A stretch of 49,575 nucleotides of DNA from Ruminococcus sp. (GTDB lineage Bacteria; Bacillota; Clostridia; Oscillospirales; Ruminococcaceae). The stretch is taken from the NCBI RefSeq assembly GCF_024691275.1, contig NZ_JAILNU010000041.1, positions 1-49,575 of the forward strand, given 5' to 3'. The position numbers and the translations under genes are program-made. The stretch's first letter is position 1. Each line of letters opens with the position of its first letter. This document shows positions 25,318 through 34,255 of this stretch, one piece after another. The notes under the pieces are model-generated. The model was given only the letters and a program-made list of their open reading frames with translations, ran no database searches and was not told the DNA's origin.

Positions 25318-26520
25318 TCACTGCATATGCGATACAATGGTCTTATACACCTGTTCAGAGCTGTAATGATCTTCCAGATATTTGAAGCCATTTTCTTTCA
25401 TTGTATTTAAAGAGGATATATCACATTGCAGGAATTCCCTGACTATATCCGCGAATCTGTCCGCATCATTGCTTTCGCACCAGCGTCCGAATCCCCCATC
25501 GAAGATCACGATTCCGATATCCGTGTTCGGGTCGGTCGCTGCTAAAACAGGCAGTTTTGCCTGCATATAGCTCAGAAGGCGCGACGGGAAATTAGGTATA
25601 GTGAATCTGTGGTCAAGGAATATGAGTCCCACGTCGCAAGCCGCCACCATAGTGTCATAGTCCTCTTTCGGCAGACTTTTCATAAGCCTGAAATTTGCCT
25701 GTCTGCTTTTTTCGGCATACTCATCGAGCAGATGGTACTCTGTTCCGCCGCCGACGATGAGGAAAAAAGCATCACTGATATCACTGCATTTTTCAAGACA
25801 TTCTATAATAAAGGGTATCCCCTGAGGTTTTCCGAGATTTCCGCCGTACACAAAAACAGTCTTGTCGGAAGGGATACCGTATTTATTTCTTACAGCACAT
25901 CTTTTATCATAGCCGATACTCTTATCGGCTATCTCGATACTGTTAGGGCAGATCTCGACCTTCTGCGGACTGACCTTAGGCTCATGTTCAATGATATATT
26001 CGGCATTTGCCCGAGACATACAGCCGATAATATCCGAAACTTCATACAGCTTCTTCTCTTTATCCTTGAAAAGCCTGTAAATAAATCCCTTTGCACCTGT
26101 AGTGCTCATCATGCCGATATCGACAGCATTCTGAGGGAATATGTCTTTCAGCATAAGGTAAGAAAAGGCATTATCGCGCTTTTTAACGTATCTGACCGCA
26201 CTGAACAGTGTAATAGGCGGCGTAGTATATAGCACAAGATCAAATTCAACATCGTGATAATACTTTTTCACTGCATTTGCGAACCTACTCTCCGTACTAA
26301 GTGCAGACAAGCCTTTTTTAAAAAGGTTGCTGCTGCACCGAGCGATATTCATATCAACGAAGACCTGCATATACTTTTCGCTTTTTACATTCTTGTGATC
26401 GCCTGCACTGACAGTATGCACCTTATGTCCGTTTCTGATAAACTCGCGTAAAAGGTCGCAGTATATTGAATGTTCATTTATATCAGAAATATTTCCGTAA
26501 GTCAAAAAAAGTATATTCAT
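25318..26520 (-). CDS. GT4-family glycosyltransferase (WbuB-like, candidate aminosugar transferase)
   Basis: A 400-residue GT4 enzyme. It has an N-terminal domain with TTPPITLFSAVRYVKK and KDIFPQNAVDIGMM. The C-terminal domain has YGGNLGKPQGIPFIIECLEK, then ILFLDHRFTIPNFPSRLLSYMQAKLPVLAATD, which replaces the usual EX7E by a variant. These features resemble the WbuB/L-fucosamine transferase branch. Because capE, capG and capF, which make UDP-L-FucNAc, lie 10 kb away, this is the best candidate in the window for adding L-FucNAc. That assignment is an inference from context and general resemblance. Confidence 0.8.
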   Translation of the reverse strand: MNILFLTYGNISDINEHSIYCDLLREFIRNGHKVHTVSAGDHKNVKSEKYMQVFVDMNIARCSSNLFKKGLSALSTESRFANAVKKYYHDVEFDLVLYTTPPITLFSAVRYVKKRDNAFSYLMLKDIFPQNAVDIGMMSTTGAKGFIYRLFKDKEKKLYEVSDIIGCMSRANAEYIIEHEPKVSPQKVEICPNSIEIADKSIGYDKRCAVRNKYGIPSDKTVFVYGGNLGKPQGIPFIIECLEKCSDISDAFFLIVGGGTEYHLLDEYAEKSRQANFRLMKSLPKEDYDTMVAACDVGLIFLDHRFTIPNFPSRLLSYMQAKLPVLAATDPNTDIGIVIFDGGFGRWCESNDADRFADIVREFLQCDISSLNTMKENGFKYLEDHYSSEQVYKTIVSHMQ

Positions 26521-26565
26521 ACGCCTTTCACATCGTCCTTTTCCAAACGGGAAACTCAGGCAGAA

Positions 26566-27333
26566 CTAATCCTTTATATGCTGCGGAACTCTTTCCTCCT
26601 CCGCAGGCAGCTCCATATAATTCCCGTAAACTACCGATAAAAAAGTATCCCATTGCTTTATTGCCATATATTTTCTGCCCTCAAATTCAAGCTCTGTATA
26701 TTCAGACGTGATATCCGAAGGGAATCTCACCCTGCTTATATTTTTGAACATACAGCCATAGCGGGCTTTTTTCGCACACTGTCTGCCGTTCCCCCACTGA
26801 GAGACCTTATCGAACCATTTCTGCTTAGTTTTCTGACTGAAAGGCAGACCGATCATATGAGTAATAAACAGCTCCGCCTTAGCTATCGAGGAAAAGCCTT
26901 TATATCTTACATCTTTTTTCAGCATTCCCTGCAATATCTTGATAAGGGTGTCTTTGATCCTGTTTGCAGCAGCATTATCGGGAGCATTGTCGAAAACGAA
27001 CAGATCGAGGCATCTTTCGGGAGGGATAGAATTTTTCCTGCTGTTATCCTTTCGGGTCACCCTGACCAGCCAAATATCTCTTACGATAGTATACTCACTG
27101 CCGAGTTCACTTTTCAGTACAGCGAGCAGCTTTTTATAGTTTTTGCGATCGAGTGCGATATCTATATCGTCGTCCCAGGGTATAAATCCTTTATGTCTGA
27201 CAGCGCCTAAAAGAGTGCCGTCACTGAGAGTATACCTAATACCGTGCTTTCTGCATATCCCGTCAATATGATCCATTATCGGCAGAAAGTACTTCTGCGT
27301 TTCAAGCATACCGTACTTATTTTCAAAGTCCAT
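26566..27333 (-). CDS. LicD-family phospho-alcohol transferase
   Basis: A 255-residue LicD/fukutin-type nucleotidyltransferase-fold protein. The signature TLLGAVRHKGFIPWDDDID holds the catalytic acidic cluster. The family moves phosphocholine or related phospho-alcohols (also, in some loci, phosphonates or ribitol phosphate) from a CDP donor to a sugar. The ATG at 27333 overlaps the preceding stop as TAATG, with AAAGGAG upstream; a GTG nine bases earlier sits inside that ribosome site. The cytidylyltransferase-like gene at 21509 could make its donor. Confidence 0.88.
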   Translation of the reverse strand: MDFENKYGMLETQKYFLPIMDHIDGICRKHGIRYTLSDGTLLGAVRHKGFIPWDDDIDIALDRKNYKKLLAVLKSELGSEYTIVRDIWLVRVTRKDNSRKNSIPPERCLDLFVFDNAPDNAAANRIKDTLIKILQGMLKKDVRYKGFSSIAKAELFITHMIGLPFSQKTKQKWFDKVSQWGNGRQCAKKARYGCMFKNISRVRFPSDITSEYTELEFEGRKYMAIKQWDTFLSVVYGNYMELPAEEERVPQHIKD

Positions 27334-28937
27334 TACAGACACTCCTTTATCAGCTCGATAAGCTCCTGCATACTGTCTGCCGCAGTCTTATCGTTCACAG
27401 ACGGACATTCTCTGCTGTTATACAATCCGTCCGCATTTCTGAACCAAATATGCTTCATGCCCAGCTGCTGCGGAGCCTGAAAGTCCTTGACGGAGTTATC
27501 GCCGACGTAGACTATATCCGACGCAGAAAGTCTCCACCGTGTCTGCATGATCCTGAAGGCGATATCGCAGGGTTTGCGGAACTGCACACCGCCGAGCTCG
27601 TCTGTGATAATGACATCATCGACAAGATCTTCAAGTCCGAGCGCTTTCAGCTTATTTCGCTGACCCTCGGGACGACCGTCTGTGATTATGCCTGTCCTGA
27701 TGCCTCTGCTCCTCAGATATATAAGCAGCTCCTTCACACCGCTGTACAGCTGTATATCAGGTTCATGGGAGCGGTATACTTCAAGCACCTCTGCCTTCTG
27801 AGCTTCGCGTCCTGTCTCCTTCAGCACCTCGTCAACAGCAAGCTTTCCGCACAGGAAATACTGCCGCAGCTTCTCCTCAAAGCCGCCGCCAAGATACTCA
27901 GAGACCGCCTTATATCCTGATCTGACGTATTCTTTTTCGGGATACAGGGTATCGTCGAGATCGAATATAACGCCCTTAATGCCGTTAATATTACCGCTTA
28001 TGCACACAGACTGGTCAAAGCGGCTGTACACTGCGCCATCGTTTATTTTGTCGATACGACCTGCCTTTTCACCGTCGAGCAGCCTGAGTATTGCTTCTGC
28101 GCTTCCCGCCCCCGCCTTCATTGAGAGCGGAGAACCTCCGCCGAACCGCGGATTTATCTCGATATACCAGTCTGTACCGCTTTCATCGCGTATAATCTGC
28201 ACAGTCAGCGGACCGCGCGGCTTGAAAGCTTTGCAAATGTGTTCAGCGTCCGCGATCATCTTAGGGTCCATAAATATCTGTGTTTTCAGGACTTCTCCTG
28301 CCCTGATCTGGAGTCTTTCCCTTGGGACAATGGATACAGGCTCTCCGTTCATATCGCAGAAGATATCGACCGAATATTCACGGCCGCTTATAAAAGGCTG
28401 GACTATGTAGTCCCCGATCTTTTCCGCATATGCTTCAAGCTCAGTCTCATTGCCGACCCTGAAAGCATTTATGGAGCTGCTTCCGTCCTTGGGCTTGATA
28501 AACGCAGGATATCCTGCGTTGTAATCACGCAGGTTATTGACAGGTGCAGGCGAATGAAGCCCGCAGTCTTCAAAGAACTTTGAGGTATAATTCTTATCGC
28601 GGCATATGCGTATCATCTCAGGGGAGCTGATAAGCACCTTTGTGCCGATGCTTTCAAAGCGCTCCTTATTCTCGCTCAGGACGATAAGATCGGTATCTAT
28701 GGTAGGGATAACGAGGTCAATGCTGTCCGCCCTGCATATCCCGAGCAGGTCGTCTATGTACGCAGGATCCTTCATTGCAGCAACTTTTCTTGTAAAGTCG
28801 CAGTACGCCAGCGCAGGAGCTGTTCCCGCCATGTCTGCGCCGTATATGAACAGTTCCTTCCCAAGCACCAATGCAGCGCTGCGAAAAGCCTGCAAAAGCT
28901 CGATCCTTCTTCCCACACCTGTAAATAAAATCCGCAT
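27333..28937 (-). CDS. ATP-grasp ligase fused to HAD-family hydrolase
   Basis: A 534-residue two-domain protein. Residues 1-110 are a Rossmann-like pre-ATP-grasp domain and 115-300 an ATP-grasp domain of the carbamoyl-phosphate-synthase type. The latter has FIKPKDGSSSINAF, the VQPFISGREYSVDIF segment and metal ligands in EINPRFGGG around 260-268. Residues 320-534 are a HAD phosphatase with D326xD328 in GVIFDLDDT, TDGRPEGQRNK and YVGDNSVKDF. ATP-grasp enzymes ligate an acyl-phosphate intermediate to an amine or thiol; the HAD domain would remove a phosphate. It overlaps its upstream neighbour by one base (TAATG) and the LicD gene likewise, so the set is tightly coupled. It may attach an amino acid to an aminosugar of the glycan, but this is a guess. 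Confidence 0.85.
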   Translation of the reverse strand: MRILFTGVGRRIELLQAFRSAALVLGKELFIYGADMAGTAPALAYCDFTRKVAAMKDPAYIDDLLGICRADSIDLVIPTIDTDLIVLSENKERFESIGTKVLISSPEMIRICRDKNYTSKFFEDCGLHSPAPVNNLRDYNAGYPAFIKPKDGSSSINAFRVGNETELEAYAEKIGDYIVQPFISGREYSVDIFCDMNGEPVSIVPRERLQIRAGEVLKTQIFMDPKMIADAEHICKAFKPRGPLTVQIIRDESGTDWYIEINPRFGGGSPLSMKAGAGSAEAILRLLDGEKAGRIDKINDGAVYSRFDQSVCISGNINGIKGVIFDLDDTLYPEKEYVRSGYKAVSEYLGGGFEEKLRQYFLCGKLAVDEVLKETGREAQKAEVLEVYRSHEPDIQLYSGVKELLIYLRSRGIRTGIITDGRPEGQRNKLKALGLEDLVDDVIITDELGGVQFRKPCDIAFRIMQTRWRLSASDIVYVGDNSVKDFQAPQQLGMKHIWFRNADGLYNSRECPSVNDKTAADSMQELIELIKECL

Positions 28938-29572
28938 TATCTTTCCTCTGTTCCCATAAATTCGCTCATTGTAGCCTCACCGACAGCATTTATGCCCTCA
29001 CGTTTCAGGACTTTTCTTACAGTATCCATGACTATCCTGCAATCGCCTGTGAAAGTGATATGATCCACATACTTTACGTCCCAATCGAACTTTTCTTCCC
29101 ATGAAATAGAATTTCTGCCGTGTATCTGAGCCAGTCCCGTAAAGCCGGGGCGCACTTCATGTCTTCGCGCCTGATGCTCGTTATATCTGTCAAGGTACTG
29201 AACAAGCAGGGGGCGCGGCCCTACAACGGACATATCGCCTTTGATAATATTAAAAAGCTCAGGCAGCTCATCGAGGCTCAATGCCCGCAGTTTTTTTCCG
29301 AATGAGGTCATTCTTTCCCCGTCCTTTGCGGGGTCTATCACTCCGTTTTTCGGCGGCAGCATAGTCCTGAACTTGTACATCTTGAATATTTTTCCGTCTT
29401 TGCCGGGTCTTTTCTGGATAAAGAGCACGGGCGAGCCCAGCTTTATCCGCACAAGCACAGCCGTTACCAGCATAACAGGCGAAAGAATGATAAGCGCCAG
29501 CAAAGCACAGCAAAGGTCTTGCGGGCGCTTGAAAAATCTCTCGTAAAGACCGTAAGGCTTATGTTTTTTCAT
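28937..29572 (-). CDS. initiating sugar-phosphate transferase (PglC-like, small monotopic type)
   Basis: A 211-residue phosphoglycosyl transferase that joins a sugar phosphate to undecaprenyl phosphate at the start of repeat-unit assembly. One membrane-embedded hairpin helix lies at about 15-40 (PQDLCCALLALIILSPVML). The catalytic core has KRPGKDGKIFKMYKFRTM, with the downstream LDELPELFNIIKGDMSVVGPRPLL motif. Its short length without extra helices is the PglC type. It follows the aminotransferase by 11 bases, an arrangement common where the first sugar is an aminated deoxysugar. GGGAT precedes the ATG. Confidence 0.92.
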   Translation of the reverse strand: MKKHKPYGLYERFFKRPQDLCCALLALIILSPVMLVTAVLVRIKLGSPVLFIQKRPGKDGKIFKMYKFRTMLPPKNGVIDPAKDGERMTSFGKKLRALSLDELPELFNIIKGDMSVVGPRPLLVQYLDRYNEHQARRHEVRPGFTGLAQIHGRNSISWEEKFDWDVKYVDHITFTGDCRIVMDTVRKVLKREGINAVGEATMSEFMGTEER

Positions 29573-29583
29573 AAATGATCCCT

Positions 29584-30969
29584 TTACTTAAAACATCTGT
29601 GAATGATCTCGATGAGAACGTTCTGTTCTTCCGCTGTCATCTTGTTATCAGACGGCAGGCAAACGCCGCGTCTGAAGATATCTGCACCCACATCAATACC
29701 GTCATCGGAAGCCTTCACAAAGCCATGATTTTCGTAGATCGGCTGCATATGCATAGGTTTCCAGACAGGTCTGCCCTCGGCGTTGAAAGCTGACAGTGCT
29801 TCGAGTATCTCCTGCGGACAGCTCTTGCCATGCTCGCTGCGATACATAAAGTCCATATCGCCGCGCACCTGCGGAGTCATAGCATCTTCGTCGATTATCA
29901 TGCAGCTCAGCCAGTAATTCGGAACGCTGTTCTCGGCATCGAAGGGATTCATTTTTATCGGCAGATCTGCAAGTCCGTCCCTGTAGCGTTCAAATACAGC
30001 TTTTTTCTGAGCGATATGTTCTTCAAGGTGGGGCAGCTGACCGCGTATAACACCTGCGATGATATTGCTCATGCGATAGTTATAGCCAAGCTCCTCATGC
30101 TGATACCACGGAGCAGCTTCACGGCTCTGAGTAGACCATTTGCGTATCTTATCCGCATCGGACTTATCCGAGCACAGGAACATACCTCCTGCACTGCCTG
30201 TGATTATCTTGTTTCCGTTGAATGAAATTATAGAAAAATCGCCGAAAGTTCCTGTTTGTTTTCCTTTATAGGAAGCTCCCAGAGACTCCGCAGCGTCCTC
30301 CACTATCAGAGCGCCGTGAGCGTCGGCAATACTTCTTATCTCGTCAATTTTGCTGGGAGTGCCGTAAAGGTGAGCGATAACGATGAGCTTAACATCAGGA
30401 TACAGCTCAAAAGCTTTTTCCAGAGCAGCAGGATCCATATTCCATGTTTCTCTTTCGGTATCAATGAAAACAGGTTCACCGCCCTCATATGTAATAGGGT
30501 TGACAGTAGCAAAGAAGGTCATATCGGCAGCGAAAACGCGCCTGCCTTCAAGGCTGCCGTGTCCCACCTTCGGAACGCCGTATATTTTTTCGCCTGCAAG
30601 TCTGACTGCGAGGTGAAGAGCAGTAGTACCGCATGAAAGACCCACGCTGTAATTGCAGCCCACGTATTCAGCCACCTGTTTTTCCACTTCGTTTATATTC
30701 GCACCAACAGTGGATACCCAGTTTGTGCGTATTGCCTCGTCCACCCACTCTCTTTCTTCCTTGTGCATGGTAGGTGAAGCGAGCCATACCTTTTTCTCCA
30801 AAGGCTTTATCCCCGCAAATCTCGGAGATGTTTTAAAATCTATTTTTGAGACCTCGCCGTCATTGCAGTTCAGCTCTTTGATATCTCTGACAAGGTTGCC
30901 GTTTACCAGCGAATCGGACTGAAACTCCCCCAAAGATCCCATTATATTTGCAGGCAATGCTATTTTCAT
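29584..30969 (-). CDS. DegT/DnrJ/EryC1-family aminotransferase with N-terminal extension
   Basis: A PLP-dependent sugar aminotransferase of 461 residues. The fold starts near residue 58 (KKVWLASPTMHKEEREWVDEAI). SCGTTALHLAV binds the cofactor phosphate, and EDAAESLGA and the Schiff-base lysine in SFNGNKIITGSAGGM follow. It aminates a 4-keto nucleotide sugar. The first 57 residues, with no clear homology, are an unusual addition; the ATG is preceded by AAGGATG and no better internal start with a ribosome site is seen. It opens the leftward glycan operon. The 4-keto substrate is uncertain: CapE, in the rightward operon, makes a 4-keto sugar of L configuration. Confidence 0.88.
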   Translation of the reverse strand: MKIALPANIMGSLGEFQSDSLVNGNLVRDIKELNCNDGEVSKIDFKTSPRFAGIKPLEKKVWLASPTMHKEEREWVDEAIRTNWVSTVGANINEVEKQVAEYVGCNYSVGLSCGTTALHLAVRLAGEKIYGVPKVGHGSLEGRRVFAADMTFFATVNPITYEGGEPVFIDTERETWNMDPAALEKAFELYPDVKLIVIAHLYGTPSKIDEIRSIADAHGALIVEDAAESLGASYKGKQTGTFGDFSIISFNGNKIITGSAGGMFLCSDKSDADKIRKWSTQSREAAPWYQHEELGYNYRMSNIIAGVIRGQLPHLEEHIAQKKAVFERYRDGLADLPIKMNPFDAENSVPNYWLSCMIIDEDAMTPQVRGDMDFMYRSEHGKSCPQEILEALSAFNAEGRPVWKPMHMQPIYENHGFVKASDDGIDVGADIFRRGVCLPSDNKMTAEEQNVLIEIIHRCFK

Positions 30970-31357
30970 ATAACATCCTTCTTTCTATCACACGCGATAA
31001 TGTTCACGGAATATGCCGCTTATCCATTCCGAGAACGCACTTTCCCCGATTATACTCACATCAAAAGTGATCTGCTCCTGACAATGCCCAACATAAAAAC
31101 AAATGCAGGCACACTGTACCTGCATTTACACTATGCCTGGGATACAGAATGATCTTCTGACATAAAAGCGCAATTATCAAATATTTGTAAATGGCAATAC
31201 TGCACATTTCTATAAAAAACGACCGATGTCATGAAGTTGAACAATGTGTTTTTATCTGTCACATTATATCACAATATTATACTTTGTGTCAATAATGCAA
31301 GCCCAATATTAGCCACCATCAACAAATACCAACTTAAAACCATGGTTTATTTATATA
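30970..31357. other. intergenic region upstream of the glycan operon
   Basis: About 390 bases with no convincing gene. A TATAAT on the leftward strand at 31049-31054 could serve the aminotransferase but has no clear -35 partner. A strong hairpin, AAATGCAGG (31101-31109) with CCTGCATTT (31119-31127), could terminate leftward transcription from the sortase gene, though it lies 230 bases beyond its stop. The part from 31230 to 31350 is AT-rich. Confidence 0.45.
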
Positions 31358-31864
31358 TTATTTTTTCAGTTTACCCACGACTACCTGTCTCTGTTTTCCG
31401 TCATCGGTACAAGAAATAACAGTGAGCCTGTCATCGCCGAAGTCCTTCAGCACTTCGACCTCATTCGGCTCTACGACCTTGTATTCGTCAACGATATACT
31501 CATATTTGGTTCTTTTGTCGTCAATATCCACGAGATACATTTCATCTCCCGTTCTGATATTATCAAGGTCATTGAATATTTCTGCATAAATCGTACTGTT
31601 ATGACCTGCAATGCAGTAATTCCCGTGTCCGAGAGCGCCTGTGCCCTCGAAGTGACCTGCCGAGACCTGAAGCGATTTGCTGTCAGTTCCCTCCAGCACG
31701 GGGACTCTGATATCGAGCCGCGGCACTTCAAATACAATGTTGTCCTTCAGCAGTCTGCGGAGGTAGATCTCTCTGCTGATCTTGCGATATGCCATCAGTG
31801 AGAGGACCGATACTCCGCAGGCTATCATTATTATACCAATATTGCGTTTTAGTTTATTATTCAT
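31358..31864 (-). CDS. sortase (class D/E-like), 168 aa
   Basis: A transpeptidase that cuts LPxTG-type signals and links the surface protein to the cell wall. A membrane anchor lies at 10-27. The catalytic histidine is H88 (NYCIAGHNS), the nucleophile C152 (LTVISCTDD) and the arginine R159 (KQRQVV), the standard TLxTC...R arrangement in a slightly altered form. The next gene upstream encodes a protein ending in an LPSTG sorting signal, so enzyme and substrate are paired. The start has only a weak ribosome site, so translation may be coupled or low. The class cannot be fixed without alignment. Confidence 0.9.
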   Translation of the reverse strand: MNNKLKRNIGIIMIACGVSVLSLMAYRKISREIYLRRLLKDNIVFEVPRLDIRVPVLEGTDSKSLQVSAGHFEGTGALGHGNYCIAGHNSTIYAEIFNDLDNIRTGDEMYLVDIDDKRTKYEYIVDEYKVVEPNEVEVLKDFGDDRLTVISCTDDGKQRQVVVGKLKK

Positions 31865-31958
31865 ATATTATTCACGTTGTAATGAGAGCGCCGCTGTCCG
31901 GCAGCGCTCCCCCTTTCAGTATAAGTCTGTAAAAGATACTATGCAACCAACTTTGATC

Positions 31959-34133
31959 TTATTCTTCTTTACGTTTTGAAACAGCAAGTGCGCCGCCTGT
32001 TATCATCAATACAACAGCAAAGCCCGCTATCACCATATATACCGACGAATAGCCCGTCGAAGGCAAAGTTCCCTGCTTGGTAGTTTCCGTAATTGTTACG
32101 GAACTGCTTGACACAGTTGTCTGCGAAGTGGTCTTGCTTGTAGAAGCTGACGTTGATTCGGTAGTTGTTGTATTAGTTGTTACCGTGGTATTTGAGGTCG
32201 TAGAACTTTGGAAAGGTTTAATGACCACATCATAAGACAACTCAAAACCTGACCTATTCGTCCCCGGTGATTCAGGAAACGCAAAGCCATAACCAACTTT
32301 ATATTTACCAGCTTGCAGTTTGCTGAAATCAGCTCCGCTGTATTTATTGTTGTTTTCATCCTTGATAATCGCACGGTTCGGATCGACTTCAGGATCTTTT
32401 TCAGTATATCCACCAAATGTATGTTTGCCTCCGCCGTTTCTGTCATCGAACCAATAGTAAAAACTTGATACAGTATATGAAATACCTGAAAGATCGAGAT
32501 CTTCACCTTCATAGTAAACAGTCTTAGTCGGATAAGAATTTATCTTTTCAAGTTCGTACATAATAGGCATTGTAACAGTATATGAATACTGATAGGTTTC
32601 AGTATAGGGCAGCGTAGTTCTTACGCGCGGCTTTGTAGTAGCCGATGTTGTCTTGCTCGTCGAAGCAGTTGTCTGTGAAGTGGTCTTACGTGTCGAAGCT
32701 GACGTTGATTCGGTCGTTGACTTGCTTGTGACCGTTTCTGTTGAAGTGGTCACGCTTGTAAAAGCTGACGTTGATTCTGTCATTGTTGTATTAGTTGTTA
32801 CAGATGTAACAGCCGTTGTAGTCGGCGGCTCATCTAACGCTACGAATTTGTAATCGTTTTCCTTAGCAAATATATCAGCTGTAGAACCTGTAAATCCATA
32901 TATAGTTGCATTAGAAATCGGTTGATCACCTCCAGGCATTTTACAGTCTTTATTCATGATGATTACTTTTTCAAGTAATGGACATTCGTGAAATGCATAT
33001 CCGCCTATTTCCTTTACATTATCTCCGATATATACGGATTTGATTTTTTTACATCTATTCATTGCACAAGGAACAATCTTTTCAACATTATCAGGGATCA
33101 CCACATCTCCTGTGCAGCTATGGCCGTCAATAAGTACGTTATCAACAATTCTTAACGGTCCCTCGATATTTCTCAGCCATTTTGTACCTAAAAAAGCATC
33201 ATTTGATATAATCAAATCAGAAAATTTTTTCGATATATTTATTTTTTCAAGGTTCGTACATCCAGTCATAGAAAAGTAGCCTATACTTTCAATACTACTT
33301 GGAACATCAATTTCTTTAAGCTTTTCAAAATACATAAATGCATTCGGCCCAATTTGACGTACACCATCTTTCAATATAATTTTTTCAATATATCCTTTAG
33401 CAAAAAACCAATCAAAAAATTGATGGTTCATTAAAGTATTTCCTTTTATTGTAAGTGTATTACCATCTATTGACCATTTAATTACATCCAGACTTCTTTC
33501 TCCATATATATCAATAAAGTAACGATCATATTCATCTGCTAATTCACTTGCTGCTGAATTTTCTTTACCATAAATAAAAGGTCTGGGAAAGTCAACTAAA
33601 TATTCTGAATCCGCGCCCCTATATTCCCAAATAGGATTATCAGGCAAAACCAAATGCGATGTATCTATCTCACATTCAGGATTAAGAATCGCCACTCTAT
33701 ATATATTTTCAGAATTTTCAAATGTAAGATTATTAATTCTGGTAACTGTTTCAGGTATGGTGACAAGATATAGATATTCATTATTGCTAAAATCACCCTC
33801 TATACTTGTAATACCATCTTCAATATATACTTCTCTTGCTCCGTAATCCCATGGTAACTTTCCATACTCATCGCGTTTCAGTTCTCCTGTACCACTTACT
33901 CTCAAAAAATCGTCAAAATCTCTATACCATGTTATATTATCACCGCATTTTCCGCTGCATATTACTCTCAAGCCGCTGTAATTTTCCAGATATTCCTGAT
34001 ATTCTCTGTCACTCTCACTCATTTCCGTATCATTCTGCATATCCTCCGCAACAACGCCCATTGGTACGAACATCATCGAAGCCACAAGGCAAGCGATCAG
34101 CGCCGCAAAAAATCTGTTTATCGTTTTTTTCAT
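31959..34133 (-). CDS. LPSTG-anchored leucine-rich-repeat surface protein
   Basis: A 724-residue secreted protein. The signal peptide covers residues 1-30. BspA-type LRR_5 repeats (IPETVTRINNLTFENSEN, VPSSIESIGYFSMTGCTNL, IPDNVEKIVPCAMNRCKK) span about 70-420. A threonine/serine-rich linker, an Ig-like domain (about 535-640) and a second Thr-rich linker follow. The end is LPSTG, a hydrophobic helix and KRKEE, a complete sortase sorting signal at 690-724. The start is fixed by GAAAGGGTGGG; an in-frame GTG nine bases earlier overlaps it. LRR_5 proteins usually bind surfaces or host/plant polymers. It is the likely substrate of the adjacent sortase. The N-terminal repeat region is more AT-rich than the rest of the locus. 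Confidence 0.9.
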   Translation of the reverse strand: MKKTINRFFAALIACLVASMMFVPMGVVAEDMQNDTEMSESDREYQEYLENYSGLRVICSGKCGDNITWYRDFDDFLRVSGTGELKRDEYGKLPWDYGAREVYIEDGITSIEGDFSNNEYLYLVTIPETVTRINNLTFENSENIYRVAILNPECEIDTSHLVLPDNPIWEYRGADSEYLVDFPRPFIYGKENSAASELADEYDRYFIDIYGERSLDVIKWSIDGNTLTIKGNTLMNHQFFDWFFAKGYIEKIILKDGVRQIGPNAFMYFEKLKEIDVPSSIESIGYFSMTGCTNLEKINISKKFSDLIISNDAFLGTKWLRNIEGPLRIVDNVLIDGHSCTGDVVIPDNVEKIVPCAMNRCKKIKSVYIGDNVKEIGGYAFHECPLLEKVIIMNKDCKMPGGDQPISNATIYGFTGSTADIFAKENDYKFVALDEPPTTTAVTSVTTNTTMTESTSAFTSVTTSTETVTSKSTTESTSASTRKTTSQTTASTSKTTSATTKPRVRTTLPYTETYQYSYTVTMPIMYELEKINSYPTKTVYYEGEDLDLSGISYTVSSFYYWFDDRNGGGKHTFGGYTEKDPEVDPNRAIIKDENNNKYSGADFSKLQAGKYKVGYGFAFPESPGTNRSGFELSYDVVIKPFQSSTTSNTTVTTNTTTTESTSASTSKTTSQTTVSSSSVTITETTKQGTLPSTGYSSVYMVIAGFAVVLMITGGALAVSKRKEE

Positions 34134-34255
34134 AATTCCCACCCTTTCGTCAATATAATTGTTTAATACATTTGTCGGATATAATTAAAAATTCGCCAAC
34201 ACTATAGTTATATTATATCATTTCCTCTGTAAAAATTCAATAAAAATCGTAATTA

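Noticed and set aside
31231..31419. 62-residue plus-strand open frame in the gap before the sortase
   Set aside because: It overlaps the sortase 3' end antisense, is AT-driven in composition and lacks a ribosome site.
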